From NCBI RefSeq assembly GCF_003614435.1, contig NZ_CP025546.1, positions 1,550,001 to 1,614,000 of the forward strand: a DNA stretch of 64,000 bases, given 5' to 3'. The notes under the pieces were generated by a model that worked only from the letters and a program-made list of their open reading frames with translations, was not told the origin of the DNA and made no database searches. How positions within the stretch are numbered: position 1 is the stretch's first letter; each line of letters begins with the position of its first letter. Position numbers and translations under genes: made by a program. The stretch comes from Mycobacterium paragordonae (GTDB taxonomy: Bacteria > Actinomycetota > Actinomycetes > Mycobacteriales > Mycobacteriaceae). Of the stretch, positions 46,600 to 55,395 are shown one piece after another.

Positions 46600-47100
46600 C
46601 TATGAGCCAGTGGTTACTTTCTCGGCCAGCGCTGCCAGCTTGGCGTCGAGTTGATCTGCGGCGCTGAGTAACTCGGGGTTAGGCTGGACGACCATCAGCG
46701 ATGACGGCTTTACGTAGGTCAGACTGCTGCCGTCCGGTTCGTCGAGGATGAGTAGCTCCACCGGGGCGAACAGACCGGCTGTCACGTCGTGGCGCAGCAT
46801 GGTGATCGCGATCAGTGGATTGCCGAGGATGACGCGCAGCGCCCGGCGGCTGATGCCGGCGTTCGGCAGCCAGGTGCCGTGATCGATCAGTGCAAACAGC
46901 ATGAACCCGCTTGGGCCGACATGCTTTTCGACAGTCGCGCGATAGGCGTCCCAGTCATCGCACGGTCGAGTGACGTCGGCGATGGGCACCGCTTGCCGGC
47001 CGATGTCGGCCAGCAACGCGGCAACCACCTCGTCGTAACTCTTGGCGCTGTCGTAGCGCACCCGTACGCCGTCGAACCGAGTTTCGTTGGGCACGTTCAC
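46600..47100 (-). CDS. DUF302-family protein
   Basis: Protein of 166 residues with the DUF302 pattern: RVRYDSAKSYDEVVAALLADIG near the start, GPSGFMLFALIDHGTWL in the centre, and NPLIAITMLRHDVTAGLFAPVELLILDEPDG. DUF302 proteins are small, often single-domain and of unknown role. The GTG whose first base is 47100 is chosen because it follows the thiolase stop by two bases; the frame upstream runs inside the thiolase. The pair therefore forms a minus-strand operon downstream of the hxlR operator. Confidence 0.82.
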   Translation of the reverse strand: MNVPNETRFDGVRVRYDSAKSYDEVVAALLADIGRQAVPIADVTRPCDDWDAYRATVEKHVGPSGFMLFALIDHGTWLPNAGISRRALRVILGNPLIAITMLRHDVTAGLFAPVELLILDEPDGSSLTYVKPSSLMVVQPNPELLSAADQLDAKLAALAEKVTTGS

Positions 47101-47102
47101 TA

Positions 47103-48275
47103 CTAAAGCCGCTCGATGATGGTGGCGTTGGCCATGCCGCCGCCCTCGCACATCGTCTGCAGCGCATAACGTCCGCCGCGCTGCTCCAGGGCGTTCACCA
47201 TGGTGGTCATGATGCGGGCGCCGCTGGCACCCAGCGGGTGGCCGATCGCGATGGCGCCGCCGTGGACGTTGGTCTTGGCCAGGTCCGCTCCGGTGTCTTT
47301 CGCCCAGGCCAGGACGACCGGCGCGAAGGCCTCGTTCACCTCGAACAGGTCGATGTCGGCCAGCGTCAGCCCAGCACGCTGCAGCACTCGTTCGGTGGCG
47401 GGTATGACTCCGGTCAGCATGTACAGCGGGTCGGATCCCACCGCGGTGGCCGTGTGGATGCGGGCCAGCGGTTTCAGGCCCAGCTTCGCCGCCACCTCGC
47501 TACTGGTGATCATCACCGCCGCACTGCCGTCGGAGAGCGGTGACGAATTGCCCGGCGTGATCTGCCAGTTGATCTGCGGGAACCGCGCAGCCATCGATTC
47601 ACTGTAGAACGCCGGCTTGAGCCCGGCCAGGGTGTCGACCGTGGTGCCGGGCCGGATGATCTCGTCGGTGGACAGCCCCGCGATCGGGATGAGTTCGTTG
47701 TCGAACAGTCCCTCCTTGGTGGCGCGGGCGGCCTTCTCGTGGCTGGCCGCGGAGAACTCGTCGAGCTGGGCGCGGGAGAAGCCCCACTTCGCGGCGATCA
47801 GCTCCGCGCTGATGCCCTGCGGCACCAGGCCGTCGGGGTAGCGCCGCGTCATGTCCTCGCCGAACGGGTTGCTGCCCGGTAAGACCGACGTTCCCATCGG
47901 CACCCGGCTCATCGACTCCACGCCACTGGCGATGACGATGTCGTAGGCGCCGGCGATGACACCCTGGGCAGCGAAGCTGATCGCCTGCTGGCTGCTGCCG
48001 CACTGCCGGTCGACTGTGGTGCCGGGCACTGACTCCGGAAAGCCGGCCCCCAGCAACGCATTACGGGCGATGTTGACGGCCTGGTCGCCCACCTGCGTGA
48101 CGGCGCCGACGATGACGTCGTCGACCTGTGCGGGGTCGACGCCGGTGCGGGCCACCACCTCGCGCAGGCTGTGCGCCAGCAGGTCGGCCGGCAGCACGTC
48201 GTGCAGCGCGCCGTTGGCTTTGCCCTTACCGACGGGGGTGCGAACAGCGCCGACGATCACGGCGTCACGGGTCAT
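47103..48275 (-). CDS. Acetyl-CoA acetyltransferase (thiolase)
   Basis: Thiolase of 390 residues that either condenses two acyl-CoA units or cleaves a 3-ketoacyl-CoA. The acylated cysteine is in DRQCGSSQQA (near residue 92), and the other catalytic motifs are VNEAFAPV, GGAIAIGHPLGASG and MCEGGGMANA. The ATG at 48275 has an AAGGAGGA site. It is divergent from hxlR, and a TATACCCAG inverted repeat lies between them. A role in degradation is more likely next to hydrolases and oxidases, but this is inferred from context. Confidence 0.93.
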   Translation of the reverse strand: MTRDAVIVGAVRTPVGKGKANGALHDVLPADLLAHSLREVVARTGVDPAQVDDVIVGAVTQVGDQAVNIARNALLGAGFPESVPGTTVDRQCGSSQQAISFAAQGVIAGAYDIVIASGVESMSRVPMGTSVLPGSNPFGEDMTRRYPDGLVPQGISAELIAAKWGFSRAQLDEFSAASHEKAARATKEGLFDNELIPIAGLSTDEIIRPGTTVDTLAGLKPAFYSESMAARFPQINWQITPGNSSPLSDGSAAVMITSSEVAAKLGLKPLARIHTATAVGSDPLYMLTGVIPATERVLQRAGLTLADIDLFEVNEAFAPVVLAWAKDTGADLAKTNVHGGAIAIGHPLGASGARIMTTMVNALEQRGGRYALQTMCEGGGMANATIIERL

Positions 48276-48292
48276 GGCTCCTCCTTGAGTCC

Positions 48293-48352
48293 TTGACAGC
48301 TGAGTATTTCTGTCTATACCCAGCTATAACACCTGGGTATACTGAAATCAAC
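48293..48352. promoter_or_regulatory. Divergent thiolase/hxlR promoter with inverted-repeat operator
   Basis: The inverted repeat TATACCCAG-N9-CTGGGTATA spans 48315-48341. On the + strand TTGACA (48293-48298) and TATACC (48315-48320) are 16 bases apart. On the minus strand TTGATT and TATAGC are 17 bases apart. The operator overlaps the -10 region of the + promoter and lies between or over the elements of the minus promoter, so one protein bound there could control both directions. Confidence 0.65.
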
Positions 48353-48372
48353 CCAGTCCGGAGGTGACGTGC

Positions 48373-48846
48373 ATGACAATGCTGCAAGGGCGGCTGGCCG
48401 ATCGGGATTCCTGGTCGGCGGTCGGGGAGTGCGCGATCGAGAAGACCATGGCCGTGGTCGGCACCAAGTCAGCGATGCTGATCATGCGCGAGGCCTACTA
48501 CGGCACCACCCGGTTCGACGACTTCGCCCGCCGGGTGGGCATCACCAAGGCCGCGACCTCGGCCCGGCTGACCGAACTCGTCGACCTCGGACTCCTGGAG
48601 CGCCGGCCCTACCGGGAACCCGGCCAGCGCAGCCGCGACGAGTACGTGCTCACTGAGTCCGGCGTCGAGTTCATGCCGGTGGTGTGGTCGATGTTTCAGT
48701 GGGGCCAGCGCCACCTGCCGGGCCGGCACCGGCTGAAGCTGGAGCACGTCGGATGCGGCGCCGCCGCAGAAGTTCAAATACGTTGCGCCGAAGGGCATCT
48801 GGTGACCCCGGACGAACTCGGCATGCGGCTGGTCAAGTCTCCCTGA
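48373..48846 (+). CDS. HxlR-family transcriptional regulator
   Basis: Winged-helix regulator of 157 residues. The HxlR domain (about 15-110) opens with CAIEKTMAVVGTKSAMLIMREAYYGTTRFDDF and contains the recognition segment GITKAATSARLTELVDLGLLERRPY. A C-terminal Cys/His-containing stretch (HVGCGAAAEVQIRCAEGH) might bind a ligand or metal, though this is a guess. The ATG at 48373 is chosen because GGAGGTGA precedes it at correct spacing; the GTG at 48364 lies in that site. It is divergent from the thiolase and overlaps rsgA by 14 bases. Confidence 0.88.
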   Translation: MTMLQGRLADRDSWSAVGECAIEKTMAVVGTKSAMLIMREAYYGTTRFDDFARRVGITKAATSARLTELVDLGLLERRPYREPGQRSRDEYVLTESGVEFMPVVWSMFQWGQRHLPGRHRLKLEHVGCGAAAEVQIRCAEGHLVTPDELGMRLVKSP

Positions 48847-49813
48847 GGGTGGCCAGCAGCCGTCGGGCCGCGGCGATGCGACGCGGCGCCGTCCCGGAAA
48901 GCGCGTCCAGCGCACACTCGGGGTCGGCCGGCGGACCCATGTGCCCGCAGCCGCGCGGGCAGTCGTCGATGGCCTCGGAAAGATCCGAGAACGCCTTCAT
49001 CACGTCGTCGGGCTGAATGTGGGCGAGCCCGAACGAGCGGATGCCGGGCGTGTCGATCACCCAGCCGCCACGTGCCAGCGGCAGGGCGACCGACTGCGTC
49101 GAGGTGTGCCGGCCACGACCGATATCCGTCACCACGCCGACCGCTCGATCCGCATCGGGCACAAGGCGATTCACCAAGGTCGACTTGCCCACCCCGGAGT
49201 GTCCCAGCAGTACCGTGATCTTGTCGTCGAGCAGATCGGCCACCGCCAGCAGCGGATCGTCCACGCCCGCGGCCACCACCGTGAGGTCCAGGTCGACGAA
49301 CTGCTCGGCGAACGGTTCGGGCGGTGCCAGGTCGGTCTTGGTCAGACACAGGATCGGCCGCAGGCCGCCGGCGTACGCGGCGATCAGCGCGCGGTCCACC
49401 AGTCCGCTGCGGGGCGGCGGGTCGGCCAGGGCAACCACCATCAGCAGTTGGTCGGCGTTGGCGACCACCACCCGTTCGGTCGGGTCGGTGTCATCGGCGG
49501 TGCGCCGCAACACCGTTCGCCTGGGGCCGCGCCGGACGATGCGGGCCAGAGTGTCGGTTCGCCCGGACAGGTCACCGACGATGTCGACGTCATCGCCGAC
49601 GACGATCGGGGTGCGGCCGAGCTCACGGGCCCGCATGGCGACGACGCGGCGTTCGGGGTCCCCGCCCAGCACGCAACCCCAGCGGCCGCGGTCGACACTG
49701 ACCACCATGGCGGACTCGGCGTCGGCGTGCTGCGGACGAGTCTTTGTCCGGGGCCGCGATCCCTTGCCGGACCGGACCTTGACGTCGGACTCGTCGTAGT
49801 CGCCAGGCCTCAA
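48833..49813 (-). CDS. rsgA: Ribosome small-subunit biogenesis GTPase RsgA
   Basis: Circularly permuted GTPase of 326 residues that helps the late maturation of the 30S subunit (Rv3228 counterpart). After a basic N terminus and OB fold come the motifs in the permuted order: TKTD (G4) near residue 159, GHSGVGKST (G1) near 204 and DTPG (G3) near 252. The zinc knuckle CPRGCGH ... C closes the protein. The TTG start whose first base is 49813 overlaps the aroA stop (TTGA), so the genes are coupled. Convergent with hxlR. Confidence 0.95.
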   Translation of the reverse strand: MRPGDYDESDVKVRSGKGSRPRTKTRPQHADAESAMVVSVDRGRWGCVLGGDPERRVVAMRARELGRTPIVVGDDVDIVGDLSGRTDTLARIVRRGPRRTVLRRTADDTDPTERVVVANADQLLMVVALADPPPRSGLVDRALIAAYAGGLRPILCLTKTDLAPPEPFAEQFVDLDLTVVAAGVDDPLLAVADLLDDKITVLLGHSGVGKSTLVNRLVPDADRAVGVVTDIGRGRHTSTQSVALPLARGGWVIDTPGIRSFGLAHIQPDDVMKAFSDLSEAIDDCPRGCGHMGPPADPECALDALSGTAPRRIAAARRLLATLRET

Positions 49814-51087
49814 TCGCCCACCATTTCACGCCACAGCTGCGGGAACTCGGGCAGCGTCTTGGTGGTGGCGGCGATGTCGTCGACCTGCACGCCGGGAACC
49901 CGCAATCCGACGATGGCTCCGGCCATTGCCATCCGGTGGTCGGCGTAGGCGTGCCAGAGGCCCGGCCGCAGCGGCGTAGCGGTGATCACCAGACCGTCGT
50001 CGGTCTCCCGGCAGTCGCCGCCCAGGCGATTTATCTCGGTACTCAGCGCGGCCAGCCGGTCGGTCTCGTGTCCGCGCAGGTGCGCGATGCCGGTCAGCCG
50101 GGACACCGCACCCGTCGCGGCCAGCGCGGCCAGGACGGCCACCGTCGGTGTCAGCTCGCCCACGTCGCGCAGGTCGACGTCGAAGCCGTCATACGCCGCC
50201 GCGCCCCGTACCTCCAGCGCCGAATCGGCCTGTGTGACAAGGGCGCCCGTCTTTTTCAGCACATCCAGGAGGTGCCCGGCGGGCTGCACGCTGGTCTGCG
50301 GCCAGCCGGTGATGCGCACCGTGCCGCCGGTCACCACCGCGGCCGCGAGGAACGCGACCGCATTGGTCAGATCCGGTTCGACCTCCCAGTGCCGGGCCTT
50401 GACCGGGCCAGGAAGTACCTGCCAGCGGTTGGCGACCGAGTCGTCGACGACGACTCCCGCCTGCCGCAGCATCGCCACCGTCATCGCGATGTGCGGCGCC
50501 GACGGTAGCGAAGCGCCGGTGTGTTGCACGGTCAGCCCCTCGGTGAACGACGCCCCCGACAGCAGCAGGCCCGAGACGAACTGTGAGGACGCCGAGGCGT
50601 CGATGGCCACCGTGCCACCGGCCACCGCTCCGTTGCCCTGCACCCGGAAGGGCAGACCAGATCCGTCGACCGGCACGCCCAGTCCGCGCAGTGCATCGAG
50701 CAGCGGGGCGATGGGCCGGGCGCGGGCCTGCTCGTCGCCGTCGAAGACGACCGGGGCGGCGCTCAACGCGGCCAGCGGCGGCACGAACCGCAGGACGGTG
50801 CCGGCCAGGCCGCAGTCGACCCGGGCCTCGGGGTCGGGGGCGATGCTGCCGCTGACCGTCAGTTCGGAGCCGGGGCCCTCGACGTGCAGGCCCAGTGTCC
50901 GCAACGCACCCATCATCAGGTCGGTGTCCCGGCTGCGCAGTGCGCCGGTGATGGTGGAGGCGCCCAGGCCTTGCGCGGCCGCCAGGGCGGCCAGGATCAG
51001 CGTCCGGTTGGTCTGGGATTTCGAGCCGGGGACGGTCACGGTCGCGTGCACCGGTGCCGGTGCGGACGGGGCCTGCCATGCGCTCAC
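49810..51087 (-). CDS. aroA: 3-phosphoshikimate 1-carboxyvinyltransferase (EPSP synthase)
   Basis: Shikimate pathway enzyme that joins phosphoenolpyruvate to shikimate 3-phosphate. The 425 residues show [18 protein letters not shown] (substrate lysine) near residue 20, [17 protein letters not shown], and the late [17 protein letters not shown]. The GTG whose first base is 51087 gives the N terminus [12 protein letters not shown]; the frame continues upstream but into the divergent SRAP gene. It is followed by rsgA with overlapping stop and start codons, as in M. tuberculosis (Rv3227-Rv3228). Confidence 0.96.
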   Translation of the reverse strand: MSAWQAPSAPAPVHATVTVPGSKSQTNRTLILAALAAAQGLGASTITGALRSRDTDLMMGALRTLGLHVEGPGSELTVSGSIAPDPEARVDCGLAGTVLRFVPPLAALSAAPVVFDGDEQARARPIAPLLDALRGLGVPVDGSGLPFRVQGNGAVAGGTVAIDASASSQFVSGLLLSGASFTEGLTVQHTGASLPSAPHIAMTVAMLRQAGVVVDDSVANRWQVLPGPVKARHWEVEPDLTNAVAFLAAAVVTGGTVRITGWPQTSVQPAGHLLDVLKKTGALVTQADSALEVRGAAAYDGFDVDLRDVGELTPTVAVLAALAATGAVSRLTGIAHLRGHETDRLAALSTEINRLGGDCRETDDGLVITATPLRPGLWHAYADHRMAMAGAIVGLRVPGVQVDDIAATTKTLPEFPQLWREMVGD

Positions 51088-51142
51088 CGGTCCATCTTCC
51101 CTTGTCGCGGCCCGACAGCCGCAATCTGCCACCATGGGACAT

Positions 51143-51907
51143 ATGTGTGGACGTTTCGCAGTCACCACCGATCCGGCCCTGCTCGCCGAGAAGATCAAGG
51201 CAATCGATGAGGCCACGGGCACCGATGAACGTGCCTCCGAGCCCAACTACAACGTGGCCCCCACCACCACCATCGCCACGGTGGTGAGCCGCCACACCGA
51301 GCCCGACGACCGGGCCACCCGCCGGGTTCGGCTGATGCGGTGGGGCCTGTTGCCGCCCTGGGTCAAGGCCGACGCGGACGGTAAGCCGGAGACCAAGGGC
51401 CCGTTGTTGATCAACGCGCGCGCCGACAAGGTCGCCACGTCGCCGGCGTTCCGGGGCTCCGCCAAGAGCAAGCGCTGCCTGGTGCCGATGGACGGCTATT
51501 ACGAATGGCGCGCCAACCCCGACGGTGGGACCGCGAAGAAGGTGGGCAAGACACCGTTCTTCATGCACCGGCGGGACGGCGAGCCGCTGTTCGCGGCCGG
51601 GTTGTGGTCGGTGTGGAAGTCCGACAAAGAGGCGAAGCCGTTGCTCAGCTGCACCATCATCACCACCGACGCGGTGGGCGAACTCGCTGAGATCCACGAC
51701 CGCATGCCGTTGATGCTCGGTGAGGGCGATTGGGATGCCTGGCTGAACCCGGACGCGCCGCTGGATCCCGAGCTGCTGGCACGACCGCCGGACGTGCGCG
51801 ACATCGAGCTGCGCGAGGTCTCGAAACTGGTCAACAACATCCGCAACAACGGACCGGAACTGTTGGAGCCGGCCGAGCCGGAACCCGGGCAGATGACGCT
51901 GCTGTAG
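51143..51907 (+). CDS. SOS response-associated peptidase (SRAP/HMCES family)
   Basis: SRAP protein of 254 residues (Rv3226c counterpart) that protects abasic sites in single-stranded DNA by a covalent bond through Cys2. The N-terminal sequence MCGRFAVT decides the start: ATG 51143 puts the catalytic cysteine at position 2, whereas an ATG nine bases upstream would not. Other SRAP motifs are [37 protein letters not shown] and [22 protein letters not shown] (His of the active site). It is divergent from aroA. Confidence 0.95.
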   Translation: MCGRFAVTTDPALLAEKIKAIDEATGTDERASEPNYNVAPTTTIATVVSRHTEPDDRATRRVRLMRWGLLPPWVKADADGKPETKGPLLINARADKVATSPAFRGSAKSKRCLVPMDGYYEWRANPDGGTAKKVGKTPFFMHRRDGEPLFAAGLWSVWKSDKEAKPLLSCTIITTDAVGELAEIHDRMPLMLGEGDWDAWLNPDAPLDPELLARPPDVRDIELREVSKLVNNIRNNGPELLEPAEPEPGQMTLL

Positions 51908-51911
51908 CCGG

Positions 51912-52184
51912 TTACCGCTGCAGCGCCTGGCCGAGCAGCCCGACGATCGTGGCAATGGACGCTTCCACCGTGCGGATCCGCTGGTTCGTGTCGTCGGCCG
52001 TGGTCCGCATGGCGGTGATGTTCGACCGGAGCACGTCCGCCAGCAATTGCTGAGTCTCGCCGAACGCTTTGATCGCTTCGGTCATTGAGCGATAGTCGGC
52101 CTGCGATCTCTCCACCGCGGCAATCCGCGCGTTGAGGTTCGCCAGGACGCTGTCGAGTTCTTCCGGCGGGGGCATGGTCGGCAT
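51912..52184 (-). CDS. Small coiled-coil protein of unknown function
   Basis: Predicted protein of 90 residues, or 87 from the internal ATG at 52175. It has MPTMPPPEELDSVLANLNARIAAVERSQADY and ends ASIATIVGLLGQALQR, with heptad-like hydrophobic spacing that suggests a coiled coil. It starts 34 bases from the divergent dehydrogenase. No family is recognised, but the frame shows high third-position GC as expected of a real gene. Confidence 0.5.
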   Translation of the reverse strand: MPTMPPPEELDSVLANLNARIAAVERSQADYRSMTEAIKAFGETQQLLADVLRSNITAMRTTADDTNQRIRTVEASIATIVGLLGQALQR

Positions 52185-52217
52185 CGTAGGCGTTAACGCG
52201 CTGCCTAGCATGCAATT

Positions 52218-53087
52218 GTGACCGGCAAATACACCCACACGTTTGAGGAAATCCAGGACCGTCCCGCGGCGGTGATCGGGGCGGGCACGCTGGGCCGCCG
52301 CATAGCGCTGATGCTAGCGAGTCGGGGGGGACCGGTACGGATCTACGCGCGCCGCCCCGAACAGCGGGCCGAAGCGTGCCAGTATGTGACCGATAATCTT
52401 CCGAAGCTATTGCAAGACAGAGGTTTTGGCGAGATGGGCGCTGTCCTCGGGGTTGCGACGCTGCCGGAGGCGCTGGACGGAGCCTGGCTCGCCGTCGAGT
52501 CCGTCCCCGAGCAGCTGGACATCAAGATCCCGTTGTGGGGCGAGATCGACCGGGCCGCACCGCCGGACACCATCTTCGGCACCAACTCGTCGTCGTTCCC
52601 GTCGCGGCTGATGGCCGAAAACATCAGGGACAAGACACGGCTGTGCAACACGCACTTCAATATGCCGCCTCAGTTCAACGCTCTGGAACTGATGTCGGAC
52701 GGCGAGACCGACCGTGGTCTGCTCGACACGCTACTGGCGGTGCTGCCCGAATTCGGGGTGCATCCTTTCGAAGCCCGCAAGGAGTGCACCGGGTTCATCT
52801 TCAACCGGGTCTGGGCGGCCATCAAGCGCGAGTGCGTCGCCGTCGTCGCAGAGGGGGTGGCCCGCCCCGAAGACGTCGACGGCATCTGGAAGGTCAACTT
52901 CGGCTTCCCGGTGGGGCCGTTCCAGATGATGGACCTGGTCGGACTGGACGTGGTGCTCGACATCGAGAACAACTACGCACAGGAATTTCCATACCTGCCC
53001 CAGAGCGTGCGGGACCTGCTGCGGTCCTATGTGGACGCGGGCAAGCTCGGCGTCAAGACGGGCGAGGGGTTCTACCACTATCGGTAA
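52218..53087 (+). CDS. 3-hydroxyacyl-CoA dehydrogenase family protein
   Basis: NAD-dependent dehydrogenase of 289 residues. The N-terminal Rossmann fold has AAVIGAGTLGRRIALMLASRG; the next segments ESVPEQLDIKIPLWGEIDR and FGTNSSSFPSRLM belong to the family, with catalytic His in THFNMPP. The C-terminal domain ends GKLGVKTGEGFYHY. Residues around TGFIFNRVWAAIKRE replace the more usual PGFIxNR. Likely a beta-oxidation or short-chain hydroxyacid enzyme. GTG start at 52218; it is upstream of uppP by 76 bases. Confidence 0.88.
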   Translation: MTGKYTHTFEEIQDRPAAVIGAGTLGRRIALMLASRGGPVRIYARRPEQRAEACQYVTDNLPKLLQDRGFGEMGAVLGVATLPEALDGAWLAVESVPEQLDIKIPLWGEIDRAAPPDTIFGTNSSSFPSRLMAENIRDKTRLCNTHFNMPPQFNALELMSDGETDRGLLDTLLAVLPEFGVHPFEARKECTGFIFNRVWAAIKRECVAVVAEGVARPEDVDGIWKVNFGFPVGPFQMMDLVGLDVVLDIENNYAQEFPYLPQSVRDLLRSYVDAGKLGVKTGEGFYHYR

Positions 53088-53163
53088 CCGCAGCGGGCGT
53101 GGCCCAGGTCCAGGTGCCGTGGTGTCCCAGACGCCCGTGCGATCGAGGTAAAGGAAGTCGATA

Positions 53164-54060
53164 GTGAGCGCGCACTTGAGCTTTGTCGAGGCGATCGTGG
53201 TCGGCGCATTCCAGGGCATCACCGAATTGTTTCCGGTGTCCAGCCTCGGGCACGCGGTGCTGGTGCCCGCTCTGGTCGGCGGCCGGTGGGCCGACGACCT
53301 GAACGTGACCGCGCCGGAGTCGCCCTATCTGGCGTTCATCGTCGGAGTACACGTCGCAACGGCCGCCGCCCTGCTGGTGTTCTTCTGGCGGGACTGGGCA
53401 CGGATCCTGTCGGGATTCGCCTCGTCGCTGCGCTACCGCAGGATAGAAACGCCCACCGAGCGACTGGCTTGGCTGATTCTGCTCGCCACCATTCCGGTCG
53501 GCGTCGCCGGAGTGGCGTTAGAGCATCTCTTCCGCACCACCCTCGGCAAGCCGATTCCGGTAGCCATATTCCTGATGGTCAACGGGGTCGCCCTGTATGT
53601 GGGCGAGGTGCTGCGCCGCCGTGCCGACGATGAACCCGCCGAACCTTCGCACACCGACGCCGCGATTGACGACCGGCTATCCCAGATGCCAAGGGCGCAA
53701 GGCATATTGATCGGCTCCGCGCAAATTCTGGCGTTGCTTCCGGGTATCAGTCGTTCGGGGATCACCATGGTCGCGGGCCTCTGGCGCGGACTTTCCCACG
53801 AAGACGCCGCCCGTTACTCGTTTCTGCTGGCGACAGCGATCATCCTGCCGGCGGGGTTCTACAAGATTCCCGATCTGCTCGGACCCATGGGCGCGGGCAT
53901 CGGGGGCCAGGTACTCGCCGGCAGTATTGCCTCGTTTATCGCCGCGTACCTGTCCGTGCGCTTCCTGACCCGCTACTTCCAGACCCGCACCCTGACTCCA
54001 TTCGCGATCTACTGTGCCCTGGCAGGGGCCGCAAGCTTGGTCTGGCTGGTCTTGGGCTGA
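53164..54060 (+). CDS. uppP: Undecaprenyl-diphosphatase (UppP/BacA family)
   Basis: Membrane phosphatase of 298 residues that recycles undecaprenyl (in mycobacteria decaprenyl) diphosphate for cell-wall synthesis. The active-site motifs are QGITELFPVSSLGH near residue 18 and LPGISRSGITM near residue 194. About eight hydrophobic helices are visible. The sequence has an insert of polar residues (RRRADDEPAEPSHTDAAIDDR) in a cytosolic loop. GTG start at 53164. This may be an extra copy besides a core uppP elsewhere, since this neighbourhood is accessory; that cannot be tested here. Confidence 0.92.
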   Translation: MSAHLSFVEAIVVGAFQGITELFPVSSLGHAVLVPALVGGRWADDLNVTAPESPYLAFIVGVHVATAAALLVFFWRDWARILSGFASSLRYRRIETPTERLAWLILLATIPVGVAGVALEHLFRTTLGKPIPVAIFLMVNGVALYVGEVLRRRADDEPAEPSHTDAAIDDRLSQMPRAQGILIGSAQILALLPGISRSGITMVAGLWRGLSHEDAARYSFLLATAIILPAGFYKIPDLLGPMGAGIGGQVLAGSIASFIAAYLSVRFLTRYFQTRTLTPFAIYCALAGAASLVWLVLG

Positions 54061-54072
54061 CATACGCGTCGG

Positions 54073-55263
54073 TCATGGCAGCCGCTGCGAAACTTCGAAC
54101 GCGAGACAGAGTTCGGCGACGTCTCTGGGACGTGCCAGGGACCTGCCGGTCAGCTCCTCGATCCGCCGCAACCGGTGCCGCACCGTGTTCGGATGGCAAT
54201 AGATCTGCGCCGCAGCTTCATTCGCTGAGCCGCCGACATCCAGCCACGCCCGGAAGGTATCGATCAGCACGGCCCGTTCCTCGGCCGGCATGGCATCCAG
54301 CCGTCCCAGCACCGTCGATCGGATCCGCGTCATCACCTCGGGCGCACTGACCGCTGCGAGGGCGAGCGGCGTGTCATCGAAAACGGTGACCAGTTCGGGT
54401 GAGTCGCCCGCCGTCGCGAGTCGGGCATATCGCAACGCGTCAGCGGTGTCGGGCAGCTCGTGAAACGGCGGACTGATTCCGACCCGTGCGTGGGCGGCCT
54501 GGCGGAGCACCTCGATCAGCGTGTCCAGGGTGCGGCCCGGTTCCCGCAGGTGGACGATGCCGACCTGAAGATCGGGCAGCAGTCGCCAGGCGGACCGGAT
54601 GTCACGGGCGGACAGCTTGTTCTCGATGGCCGGCAGACCCAGCTTGCCGATCGCGGGAAGACCCGCGGCCACCACGACGTAAGGGCCCGATGTCGGCAGC
54701 CGCAACAGGTCCGCGGCCTCCCACAGGCTCTGCCGGTCGGTCATCCGTCGTGTCAGCAACGCCTCCACCAGAGCCGACCGTTCTTCTTCCCGCTCCAGGA
54801 TCTGCACCGTCAGTTGTTGGCGGTACGCGTCGCTCATCGCCTGGGTGAACGTCTCCTGGGCGAAGAAAACGCGGGAGGTGGCAGCCAGGATCGAGTCCGT
54901 GGGTATCGCCGCTTCGCGCGCCACCGCCAGCGTCTGTTCCCACATGAAGCGGAAGCCGATGCGGTAGGCGGTCATCACGGCCGGCAACGGCACACCGCTG
55001 ATCGCCCGCGTGGTGCCGGTGCGCTGGGCGGGCGAAACATCGGCTCCGGAGTCCGCGTCACGCGCGAGCGCGTCGAAGATGAATGTCAGGTTCGCCACAC
55101 AACTTTCGCGGACCTCGTCCTTCGTCACGACCGAGTCGTCGTCGTACACGTCTATCTCGCGGCACAGCAGGTCCGCCATCGCCTCGCCCAAACTGGGGGC
55201 ACGGGCCAGCATGAGTCTGCCGAGTTCGATGACGTGCGGGTCAACCGTAGTGCCGACGGCCAT
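54073..55263 (-). CDS. PucR/CdaR-type transcriptional regulator
   Basis: Regulator of 396 residues. The N-terminal part has a RsbRD/GGDEF-like helical arrangement (GEAMADLLCREIDVYDDD; ATSRVFFAQETFTQAM). The C terminus is the PucR HTH_30 domain, AAAQIYCHPNTVRHRLRRIEELTGRSL near residues 350-377. The ATG at 55263 gives a sensible N terminus; the frame stays open far upstream over fadD and phaC, but that is antisense. It is divergent from the fadD-phaC-phaZ operon, so control of storage polymer genes is likely by inference. Confidence 0.85.
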   Translation of the reverse strand: MAVGTTVDPHVIELGRLMLARAPSLGEAMADLLCREIDVYDDDSVVTKDEVRESCVANLTFIFDALARDADSGADVSPAQRTGTTRAISGVPLPAVMTAYRIGFRFMWEQTLAVAREAAIPTDSILAATSRVFFAQETFTQAMSDAYRQQLTVQILEREEERSALVEALLTRRMTDRQSLWEAADLLRLPTSGPYVVVAAGLPAIGKLGLPAIENKLSARDIRSAWRLLPDLQVGIVHLREPGRTLDTLIEVLRQAAHARVGISPPFHELPDTADALRYARLATAGDSPELVTVFDDTPLALAAVSAPEVMTRIRSTVLGRLDAMPAEERAVLIDTFRAWLDVGGSANEAAAQIYCHPNTVRHRLRRIEELTGRSLARPRDVAELCLAFEVSQRLP

Positions 55264-55322
55264 GCACAAACTGTAGGCCCGATGTGCGCGGTCACACCGA
55301 AGAAGCCTTGACGTTGTTTGCA

Positions 55323-55338
55323 CGGACATTGTTGTCCG
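55323..55338. promoter_or_regulatory. Inverted repeat CGGACA-TTGT-TGTCCG before fadD
   Basis: Perfect six-base arms with a four-base centre lie in the 132-base gap between the divergent pucR-type and fadD genes. It is a plausible binding site for the PucR-type protein. A TTGACG at 55308-55313 could be a -35 element for fadD but no good -10 follows. Confidence 0.45.
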
Positions 55339-55395
55339 CAGCCGGCGCCGCCACGCTGGAGTCAGGCCCAGATCAGCACTTCCCGGAGGCAACCC

